From NCBI RefSeq assembly GCF_004785665.1, contig NZ_SRPJ01000001.1, positions 806,001-870,000 on the forward strand: 64,000 bases of DNA. Direction: 5' to 3'. Position 1 is the first letter of the stretch, and each line of letters opens with the position of its first letter. The position numbers and the translations under genes were made by a program. Under the pieces are notes generated by a model. That model was given only the letters and a program-made list of their open reading frames with translations, did no database searches and had not been told where the DNA came from. This document shows, one piece after another, positions 57,987 through 64,000 of the stretch. Source of the DNA: Staphylococcus pragensis (GTDB taxonomy: Bacteria > Bacillota > Bacilli > Staphylococcales > Staphylococcaceae).

Positions 57987-58508
57987 TCAACCGCAAGATA
58001 GATGATTTATGATAGAATCATAAATTTCTTTGATTGTTTTTTCACTATTCACTTTCATGAATGCGATTTCATTATATCTTGAAACCCTTGATAAATACAA
58101 GTTTTTTAACTGATTTTTAGTCTTATTTTTAGCATTAGGTCTATGAGGGTCATTTTCAATTCGTCGATGAATAGTCTCAATGGTGCAATCCAACCATATG
58201 ACATTTTTAATTTGCTTTAAGAGGTTTAAAGAATCAACGTTTTCTATTACGCCTCCGCCAGTAGAAATTACATCATATTTCGATATACATTGTTTTAAAT
58301 ATTTATATTCTAAATTTCTAAAACCACTTTCTCCTATTTGTTCAAATATTTTTGGAATAGTTTTATTCTCTTTTATTTCAATATAAGCATCTAAATCAAT
58401 AAAAGTTAATTGCTTTTCTAGTGAAAGAAATTCACCAATAGTACTTTTTCCTGTTCCCATAAAGCCAATAAATATTATAGGTAATTGTTTAGCGTTCAGT
58501 TGAATCAC
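57987..58508 (-). CDS. aroK: Shikimate kinase
   Basis: Phosphorylates shikimate in the aromatic amino acid pathway, 173 aa. P-loop GFMGTGKS is at 15-22, the substrate motif DLDAYIE near 38-44, ISTGGGVI near 81, and the lid DPHRPNA. The start is uncertain: GTG at 58508 gives the family N-terminus but its Shine-Dalgarno (AAAAAGGTG) overlaps it. It overlaps comGG by 20 bp, so it is probably read from the comG transcript. Confidence 0.92.
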   Translation of the reverse strand: MIQLNAKQLPIIFIGFMGTGKSTIGEFLSLEKQLTFIDLDAYIEIKENKTIPKIFEQIGESGFRNLEYKYLKQCISKYDVISTGGGVIENVDSLNLLKQIKNVIWLDCTIETIHRRIENDPHRPNAKNKTKNQLKNLYLSRVSRYNEIAFMKVNSEKTIKEIYDSIINHLSCG

Positions 58509-58686
58509 CTTTTTCTAATTTTTCAATAATAACATGATCATAATAATGACTTATATTATGAATTGTCTTCAATTTTATACTAAATTGTGTAGTATAAAAA
58601 GTAATTATTGATAAATAAATAATAAATAGAAATAACGTATAACTACTAATAAAGGCTTTAGTATTAAATGTAAAATTCTTTCTCAT
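58489..58686 (-). CDS. ComGG-like competence protein (putative)
   Basis: A 65-aa protein with one hydrophobic segment (about 11-31, AFISSYTLFLFIIYLSIIT) after a short basic N-terminus, then a soluble tail. Size, position between comGF and aroK, and the overlaps (23 bp with comGF, 20 bp with aroK) fit a reduced ComGG minor pseudopilin, but no diagnostic motif is present. It could be an unrelated small membrane protein. Confidence 0.55.
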   Translation of the reverse strand: MRKNFTFNTKAFISSYTLFLFIIYLSIITFYTTQFSIKLKTIHNISHYYDHVIIEKLEKGDSTER

Positions 58687-59161
58687 AATTTATCGTTTCA
58701 TCCCCAATTTTTAATGTAACTTTGATTATTTTTGAGTTAATAGATTTAGTTTTGAAATCTATAACGTTATTTAATAGAGTAATATTTCCTCGTCCATTAT
58801 TTTCATAAATCAATTTCGAATTTTTATATTTTATGTAACCTTTCCCCTCTTTTTCTTGTACTAATATAGTGTTTTTATTAATTATTTGGAAAGAAGTATT
58901 AGATTTATTTGATAAGTGACTTACATCGGATAGAAAAAAAGTATACTCAGTTTGGTAGTTCTCATATGATTCATGGAGATAAAAATGAGTGAGTTTTAAC
59001 ATTTGGGGAATTAAACTTAATACTAATAGCGTTATTAAAAGAGATAAAAGCATTTCAATAAAGGTAAAAGCTTTTAAATTAAAATTTGACACAAACTTTA
59101 TTCTTTTCAATAACTTTATAATTACAAATCGAAGCTTTATTGAGTTTAATATGATAAACAC
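58664..59161 (-). CDS. comGF: Competence pseudopilin ComGF
   Basis: Minor pseudopilin of the DNA-uptake machine. The prepilin-type junction LKAFTFIEMLLSLL precedes a hydrophobic helix, and the rest is a soluble domain with the ComGF pattern QVKGYI-like EGKGYIKYKNSKLIYENNG. The start is uncertain: GTG 59161 (165 aa, GAGAAGGGG 11 nt upstream) overlaps comGE by 83 bp; TTG 59110 or GTG 59092 would give a shorter leader. Confidence 0.8.
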   Translation of the reverse strand: MFIILNSIKLRFVIIKLLKRIKFVSNFNLKAFTFIEMLLSLLITLLVLSLIPQMLKLTHFYLHESYENYQTEYTFFLSDVSHLSNKSNTSFQIINKNTILVQEKEGKGYIKYKNSKLIYENNGRGNITLLNNVIDFKTKSINSKIIKVTLKIGDETINYEKEFYI

Positions 59162-59372
59162 CTAAATCAATACCCCTTCTCAATTCTTTAATATTGTAAT
59201 GATTAATGCTAGTTATAATAGCCTGCTTCATTTCTAAATATTCATATTGTTCTCTAAGAGAAAGATTTAATTGTGATAATAAAGGGATAAAAATAGTAGA
59301 AATAATAATTATAATAAGAAAAGAGAAAAGGCTATCTGCTAAAATACTTGCTCTTTTGTTAAATTGATACAT
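59079..59372 (-). CDS. comGE: Competence pseudopilin ComGE
   Basis: A 97-aa minor pseudopilin. A short basic leader MYQFNKRASILADSLFSF leads into a hydrophobic helix, with a small soluble part containing two Cys (CNY, VCVKF). GGGAGA precedes the ATG. It overlaps comGD by 14 bp and comGF. Confidence 0.78.
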   Translation of the reverse strand: MYQFNKRASILADSLFSFLIIIIISTIFIPLLSQLNLSLREQYEYLEMKQAIITSINHYNIKELRRGIDLGVYHIKLNKASICNYKVIEKNKVCVKF

Positions 59373-59808
59373 ATCTTATTCTCCCTTTATCGATATGAAA
59401 TATGATTTTATATAAACGCTCATTTATATTTAACACAAACGATCCAAAATTATTTATTCTCCCATCTTTATCAAAAGTTATTTTTTTAATTTTAGAGATG
59501 GATTTGACTTTACCACTTCGAATTTTAAAATTATAATGTAATCCTTTTTCTTCTACTACATTTATAATTGAAGAATTTTCCGTTAACGCAAGAGTGATAG
59601 ATTGATTATCACCTATTGCTTTAGACTTGTAATAGTCAAATTGAGAAATAAGTTGATTTAAGCTTAATTCATCACTAAGAATAGAAAAGTTATTTTCTTT
59701 AGAAATGGCAAAACTTATATTTAATAAGATAACTAGTATTAAAAGAGTTAATAAACTTTCTATCATAGTAAATCCGCTAAATACTTTAACTTGCAATAGC
59801 TTCACCAT
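59359..59808 (-). CDS. comGD: Competence pseudopilin ComGD
   Basis: A 149-aa minor pseudopilin. The prepilin peptidase site lies in VFSGFTMIESLLTLLILVIL, with G-F cleavage and Glu at +5. The soluble domain is beta-rich (IINVVEEKGLHYNFKIRSGK). There is no strong Shine-Dalgarno; its start overlaps comGC by 23 bp, so it depends on coupling. That matters because comGC is frameshifted upstream. Confidence 0.85.
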   Translation of the reverse strand: MVKLLQVKVFSGFTMIESLLTLLILVILLNISFAISKENNFSILSDELSLNQLISQFDYYKSKAIGDNQSITLALTENSSIINVVEEKGLHYNFKIRSGKVKSISKIKKITFDKDGRINNFGSFVLNINERLYKIIFHIDKGRIRYVSI

Positions 59809-60102
59809 TGTTGATCGTAATTGTTTCTCCAGATTTACATGATTTTTGGCCTTCTTTGATATATCCGTCTGTTACTAAGTCATCAATACTATTAGGTGCT
59901 CTATTATTTTTAAGTGTATAAGCTTCAATTTGACTATTGACCATTTTCACCTGAGCATCACAGCCAGTTGATTGTATGTGAGCTGTTTGTTTAGCAATAT
60001 TTGGAATAATTAAAATTAATAAAACGCTAATAATAAGTAATACAAGTAACATTTCAATAAGTGTAATTTTAAACTTTTTAATTTTTGTACATAATTTTTC
60101 AT
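59786..60102 (-). pseudogene. comGC: Major pseudopilin ComGC, frameshifted in its leader
   Basis: ATG 60102 has GAGGCG at proper spacing and is the expected start, but in this frame translation goes MKNYVQKLKSLKLHLLKCYL and leaves the ComGC frame. The real ComGC frame shows KKFKITLIEM then LLVLLIISVLLILIIPNIAK and a soluble part with two Cys (TGCDAQ, KSCKSGE), but it meets a stop (TAG) before any usable start; its first ATG (60052) is past the prepilin cleavage site. One extra A in any of the A5 runs at 60075-60099 restores one 105-aa ORF. It may be a true mutation, phase variation or an assembly error. Confidence 0.8.
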
Positions 60103-60117
60103 ACTATCGCCTCTTCG

Positions 60118-61176
60118 TTATTTAATGTTTTGCATAAGTTGAAACATAGGGAGCATAATGACTAGATATAAACTAATAATAAAAAAACCCAAAAATAAAA
60201 AAACAACTGGCTGAATAATTTTTGAATGTTTCAAAGCTTTATTTTGAATTCTTTGAATTAATATTTGGCTATATAATTTTAGTTCCACGTCTAATTTTCC
60301 ACTCTTTTCGCCCTGTTGAATAAATTTGATTAAATCATCTTGGAAACATTGTTGCGCTCTCAAACTTTCTGCTAAACTAATCCCATTATTTGAATTCGTT
60401 AATAAAGCTTTACCTAAATAATTTAAAAATGAATTATTTTTTTGACTAACATAAATTGAAACAATACTTTGTAAAGTAATTCCATTTTTATAAAACAATG
60501 ACAGTTCACTAGCGATTTGATATGTTTTAAATAATTTATAATAACCTTTAAATATGGGTATTTGAGTTAACAATTTAACCTTTCTATCAACACTAATATT
60601 AGCTTGTATGATGAGTAAAATCGTAAATATAAAAAGTGAAAGTGATAAGATAATCATAATTAAAGTTGGTAAAGCAGAAATAGTTTGGGTGAGAAATTTT
60701 TGAAAGAAGGAAAGATTTACATCCATTGTGGCGTACAATTGTTCAAATTGAGGAAGTACTGTATAGTTCAATATAGTTATCATACCAATACAGATGACTA
60801 TTAAAACTATGGGATATTGTATTGACTTTATGATTTGTTGCTTAGCATTCAAGTTTGTTTTTAAGTAGTTTATTGATTCTTGAAGAGAATCTTCTATATT
60901 ACCGAATTTTTGTGCGAAATAAATTTGCGTAATGATTGATTGAGGATAGCCAATCAAATTTAAAACTTCATCACAAGCCATTCCATTTTTAATATTGTCT
61001 ATAATTTTGCTACTTAACGTTTTGTCCCTATATTTGAAGTACAGATTTATAAAATTGAAACATTCAAATAAAGTAAATCCACTTTTTAATAAACTATTTA
61101 AATTCTCAAGGAGCATAATTTGGTGAATTGTGTTCAAATTTCTTTTTTTATAAGTATTTATCTGCAGTTTCTTCAC
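60118..61176 (-). CDS. comGB: Competence type II-like assembly protein ComGB
   Basis: Polytopic inner-membrane platform protein of the pseudopilus, 352 aa, with two GspF-type repeats and three to four hydrophobic helices (about 124-145, 170-192 and 331-350). LLENLNSLLKSGFTLFECF is the N-terminal GspF pattern. The start is GTG 61176 after GAGGG; it overlaps comGA by 29 bp. Confidence 0.9.
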   Translation of the reverse strand: MKKLQINTYKKRNLNTIHQIMLLENLNSLLKSGFTLFECFNFINLYFKYRDKTLSSKIIDNIKNGMACDEVLNLIGYPQSIITQIYFAQKFGNIEDSLQESINYLKTNLNAKQQIIKSIQYPIVLIVICIGMITILNYTVLPQFEQLYATMDVNLSFFQKFLTQTISALPTLIMIILSLSLFIFTILLIIQANISVDRKVKLLTQIPIFKGYYKLFKTYQIASELSLFYKNGITLQSIVSIYVSQKNNSFLNYLGKALLTNSNNGISLAESLRAQQCFQDDLIKFIQQGEKSGKLDVELKLYSQILIQRIQNKALKHSKIIQPVVFLFLGFFIISLYLVIMLPMFQLMQNIK

Positions 61177-62122
61177 ATATTGTGCCCTCTTTCGACATAA
61201 GTAATAACTTATCTTTTAAATGATTAAAGTTCTTAGGTAACGTATGATTATGTTCAAAAAAGTATTGTATTTGATTATTATTTATTAATTCGCAAACAAG
61301 TTGCCGTTGGTTAGATAATGTAGTTATTAGCCGTTGATTAGATATTAAATTTATAGCTTGTGAAATTTCTTGTATACTAATACCCATCTCTAATAAACGT
61401 AATATCGCTCCCTTACAATTACTTGAGTGCATTGTTGATAAAACTAAATGCCCACTTAAACTAGCTTGAATAACACATTTTGCAACTTCTGCATCTCTAA
61501 TTTCTCCTATCAAAATGACATCTGGATCACATCTTAATATAGCTTTAAAAGAGCTTATATAATCGATACCAGCTTTTTTATTAATTGAAACTTGAGTAAT
61601 ACCTTTGAGTATTTGTTCAACAGGATTTTCAATAGTAATCACATTTAAATTCAGTTTCTCATAGGCATATAAAACCATTTGATACATTAACGTGCTTTTT
61701 CCAGATCCAGTAGGTCCTGTAAATAAAATTAAGCCTTGCTTTTTATTCATTAAATGTTTGAAATCCTTAAAATCTTTATATTCTTTTTTAGATTGAAAAT
61801 ATTGAGGTATGATTCTGATAACACAACTTTCTATTCCTAATGATAGAGGTAATGTAGAAATCCTTAAATAATATAATCCTTTCGCTTGATACGTATAACG
61901 ACCACTTTGAGCAATTTGTTGAGTTGACACATCTAATCCTGCTTGAAATTTCATGTAAACTAATAATTTCTGATAAATACTTAATTTAAAAGTTTCATAT
62001 AATTCGAGATTATCATTTACTCTAAATTTGATATATACTTCATCTTCAGCAGGAATAAAATGAATATCGCTTGCATTTTTACTAATAGCTTTGTTTACAA
62101 TTTCTTTAAATAATATCTTCAA
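61148..62122 (-). CDS. comGA: Competence traffic ATPase ComGA
   Basis: Cytoplasmic hexameric ATPase that drives pseudopilus assembly, 324 aa. Walker A GPTGSGKSTLMYQM is near residue 129, Walker B VILIGEIRDAEVA near 195, with Asp and His boxes (ENPVEQ, STMHSSNC). The start is TTG 62122, seven nt after GGAGG. That Shine-Dalgarno is inside an 11-bp hairpin and the TTG is in its U-tract (see 62120-62158). First gene of comGA-GB-GC-GD-GE-GF-(GG)-aroK. Confidence 0.93.
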   Translation of the reverse strand: MKILFKEIVNKAISKNASDIHFIPAEDEVYIKFRVNDNLELYETFKLSIYQKLLVYMKFQAGLDVSTQQIAQSGRYTYQAKGLYYLRISTLPLSLGIESCVIRIIPQYFQSKKEYKDFKDFKHLMNKKQGLILFTGPTGSGKSTLMYQMVLYAYEKLNLNVITIENPVEQILKGITQVSINKKAGIDYISSFKAILRCDPDVILIGEIRDAEVAKCVIQASLSGHLVLSTMHSSNCKGAILRLLEMGISIQEISQAINLISNQRLITTLSNQRQLVCELINNNQIQYFFEHNHTLPKNFNHLKDKLLLMSKEGTICEETADKYL

Positions 62123-62158
62123 AAAATCACCTCCTACATTATTAAACGTAGGAGGTGA
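62120..62158 (-). terminator. Terminator hairpin that also covers the comGA ribosome-binding site
   Basis: Perfect arms TCACCTCCTAC (62127-62137 on plus) and GTAGGAGGTGA (62148-62158) with a 10-nt loop; on the minus strand the second arm is the comGA Shine-Dalgarno, followed by TTTTTT that contains the TTG start. It can end the glcK-yqgX transcript and at the same time hide the ribosome site of comGA. Confidence 0.88.
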
Positions 62159-62173
62159 AGAAATTACTTTATT

Positions 62174-62800
62174 TTATTGTCCATTTAAGTAAGGATTTAA
62201 TTGTTCATCATCAACTGTTGTATATTGACCGTGACCTGGGAATAATGGTAAGTCCCCTTCTAATTCAAATAATTTATCTTTAATTGAATCTACTAAGGTT
62301 TCATAATCGCCTCTATATAAGTCTGTTCGACCAATTCCATTATTAAATAGTGTGTCACCTACAACGGCAAAATCATCAAATACATACGTTAAACTGCCTG
62401 GAGAATGTCCAGGTGTATGAAGGACTTTCATATTAAAGTTGCCAATAGTAAAGTCGCCCTCATCTAATGAATTAGGTTTTGCTTTACTTGTGATTAAAGG
62501 CATACCATATTGTTTAAATTTAGCTGCTCCATTTTTTTCTGGGTCAGTTAAAAAGTCAAATTCTTCTTTATGCATGTAGAGAGGTACATCATATTTTTCT
62601 AATACGGCATCAAGTGCACCAATATGATCAAAGTGAGCATGCGTTAATAAAATAGCTTTCAATGGTTTATTAATTTCATTTAATTTTTTAAAGATTTTAA
62701 CAGGTTCACCTGCAGGGTCAATTAATAAAACACTTTCGTCATTTTCAATAAAATAAGCATTTGTATCTACTAAGCCTAAAGTTAAATTTGAAATTCTCAT
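62174..62800 (-). CDS. Metallo-beta-lactamase-fold hydrolase (YqgX, glyoxalase II-like)
   Basis: A 208-aa MBL-fold enzyme. Metal motif THAHFDHIGAL, then HTPGHSPGS, DTLFNNGIGRTDL and FPGHG, matching the glyoxalase II-related YcbL/YqgX group. Substrate not defined; persulfide or thioester hydrolysis are options for the group. ATG 62800 follows AAGGTGA. It overlaps nothing after start correction and follows the thiamine-binding-type gene. Confidence 0.85.
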   Translation of the reverse strand: MRISNLTLGLVDTNAYFIENDESVLLIDPAGEPVKIFKKLNEINKPLKAILLTHAHFDHIGALDAVLEKYDVPLYMHKEEFDFLTDPEKNGAAKFKQYGMPLITSKAKPNSLDEGDFTIGNFNMKVLHTPGHSPGSLTYVFDDFAVVGDTLFNNGIGRTDLYRGDYETLVDSIKDKLFELEGDLPLFPGHGQYTTVDDEQLNPYLNGQ

Positions 62801-62801
62801 T

Positions 62802-63125
62802 TTACTCACCTTGTCCATCCATATGTTTTTGAACTGATTTTAACTTATCGTTCATTTTACGAGATTTATCTCTTCTATCATCAATACGTAAGTTAGTACA
62901 AACTCTATCTAATCCTTTATCAAATGGAAGTTCATGTATAGCTTGAACAACTTCAAATAAGTCTTTTAAATCTCCTTCAATCAATGTATTCATAGGTGTT
63001 AATTGATAATCAATTTTACCTTCTTTTTTGAATTCCTCTAATTTCATTTGAATTTCAGCAATATATTTACTTACGCTTGGCCCATTTGTGCCAACAGGAA
63101 TAATAACTACATCAACGATAGCCAT
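62802..63125 (-). CDS. MTH1187/YkoF-type thiamine-binding family protein (YqgV)
   Basis: A 107-aa protein of the DUF77 (MTH1187) family, ferredoxin-like fold: VVIIPVGTNGPSVSKYIAEI at the start, then YQLTPMNTLIEGDLKDLFEV. Members bind thiamine or related ligands; the function here is unproven. Its ATG overlaps the glcK stop (TAATG), so it is cotranslated with glucokinase. Confidence 0.82.
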   Translation of the reverse strand: MAIVDVVIIPVGTNGPSVSKYIAEIQMKLEEFKKEGKIDYQLTPMNTLIEGDLKDLFEVVQAIHELPFDKGLDRVCTNLRIDDRRDKSRKMNDKLKSVQKHMDGQGE

Positions 63126-64000
63126 TATTTTACACCATCCTTTTCTAATATATAAGTTTTAATTAATCCAGCTGCCCCTGTAATACCTGCATCGTTACCA
63201 AGTTTAGCTTGAACAATTTCAGTATCCTTCTGTGCAGGGGTAAAAGTTAAATTATGATATTCAGTTTTAATATTTTCAATTAAAATTAATCCGGCTGTAG
63301 ACATTCCGCCACCAAGTACAATGTATTTAGGGTTGCTAGTGGCACTAATAATACTACATAAGTATGCAATATGGTTAGCAACTCTTTCAGTGATAAAGAT
63401 ACAGAATTGATCTCCAGCTTTAGCAGCATCAAAAACTGCTTTTGCAGTAACTTTATTTTCCTTAATTAAAAGTAAAATAGAAGATTTAAAGGTTAATTTA
63501 GGATAATAAAAATTAACCAAATTAACTACACCAGTTGCAGATGCTACAGTTTCTATACAACCTGATTTACCGCAATTACAGTTAAAGCGTTGATCAAAAT
63601 CTGTTCTAATATGTCCAATTTCAGCTCCTGAACCATTATGTCCATGAACAATTTCACCGTTTGAAATAATTCCGCCACCTAAACCTGTGCCAAGTGTTAT
63701 AGCAACAACGTCATCAGCGCCTTGACCTGCACCTTTGTGCTTTTCACCTAAGGCCGCTACATTGGCATCATTATCTACGTAGACTGGACAATCAACAAAT
63801 TTACTAAAGATTTCTCTAACATTTACATTGCCTGGCCAATGTAAATTTACGGCGCCGTTCACAATTCCAGTTTCAAAATCAACTGGTCCCGGTACTCCTA
63901 TACCAACACCAAGCGCATTTTTTACATCTAAATCACGAGTCGCTAAAATTTCAATAAATGAGTCATAAATATTTTTTAATAGCTTTTCCCCTGTATGATC
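63125..64000 (-). CDS. glcK: Glucokinase, ROK family (partial, C-terminal part)
   Basis: The open frame runs through the right edge; 291 codons plus the stop are inside, and about 35 N-terminal residues with the first ATP motif are missing. [43 protein letters not shown] and the zinc motif [14 protein letters not shown] are all present, as in ROK glucokinases. It makes glucose-6-phosphate in the cytosol, feeding Zwf. It heads the glcK-yqgV-yqgX group. Confidence 0.94.
   Translation of the reverse strand, partial: DHTGEKLLKNIYDSFIEILATRDLDVKNALGVGIGVPGPVDFETGIVNGAVNLHWPGNVNVREIFSKFVDCPVYVDNDANVAALGEKHKGAGQGADDVVAITLGTGLGGGIISNGEIVHGHNGSGAEIGHIRTDFDQRFNCNCGKSGCIETVASATGVVNLVNFYYPKLTFKSSILLLIKENKVTAKAVFDAAKAGDQFCIFITERVANHIAYLCSIISATSNPKYIVLGGGMSTAGLILIENIKTEYHNLTFTPAQKDTEIVQAKLGNDAGITGAAGLIKTYILEKDGVK

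Noticed and set aside
59786..60052. comGC taken as an intact 88-aa gene starting at ATG 60052
   Set aside because: This start lies inside the conserved TLIEM segment and drops the prepilin peptidase site; the frameshift explanation fits better.

Overview
The window is chromosomal DNA of a low-GC Firmicute and almost certainly a Staphylococcus other than S. aureus. Gene content, order and protein sequence follow the conserved staphylococcal core from hepT/menG through ebpS, srrAB, xerD/fur, zwf, bkd, accBC and gcv to comG and glcK. The species cannot be fixed from the sequence alone. About 69 genes are supported. Most lie on the minus strand, with short plus-strand insertions. There is no prophage, insertion sequence, CRISPR array, rRNA or tRNA.

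Layout. 1-6900 (minus): menaquinone side-chain and ring methylation genes (hepT partial, menG, hepS), then hup, gpsA, der, rpsA and cmk. 6970-13740: ansA (+), ypdA, the surface protein gene ebpS, recQ with its partner ypbB, and a 4Fe-4S ferredoxin (+). 13900-24400: the riboflavin transporter gene ribU under an FMN riboswitch, the oxygen/respiration two-component system srrAB, rluB-scpB-scpA, xerD, fur and nudF, with a DUF309 gene and an aldo-keto reductase on plus. 24600-34000: proC, rnz, zwf, an AraC-type regulator, a previously unlisted Fst-type type I toxin-antitoxin locus, malA-malR with operators, and gnd. 34000-41800: a PepT-like peptidase, a Prli42-like miniprotein, a FUSC membrane protein, bacilliredoxin BrxB and the branched-chain 2-oxoacid dehydrogenase operon. 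41950-51320: recN, argR, ispA, xseB, xseA, nusB, yqhY, accC, accB, efp and pepQ. 51420-57960: a lipoprotein and a small membrane protein, lipM, a rhodanese, and gcvT-gcvPA-gcvPB under a glycine riboswitch. 57987-62122: aroK and the comG competence-pseudopilus operon. 62174-64000: an MBL hydrolase, a thiamine-binding-type protein and glucokinase (partial).

How the genes work together. Bacillithiol biology is represented by YpdA and BrxB. Lipoate-dependent enzymes (Bkd E2 and the glycine cleavage system) sit near the octanoyltransferase gene lipM. Zwf and Gnd give the oxidative pentose-phosphate branch. AccB/AccC, IspA, HepS/HepT and MenG feed fatty-acid, isoprenoid and menaquinone synthesis, and SrrAB senses the respiratory state.

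Most notable observations: (1) a complete Fst/par-like toxin-antitoxin locus at 29286-29590 with toxin, convergent antitoxin RNA and paired direct repeats; (2) comGC, the major pseudopilin gene, is out of frame by one base in an A-rich leader, so its prepilin cleavage site cannot be made from its ATG; (3) comGA has its Shine-Dalgarno buried in an 11-bp terminator-like hairpin and its TTG start in the U-tract; (4) the ribU leader has competing pairing segments that could couple FMN binding to ribosome access.
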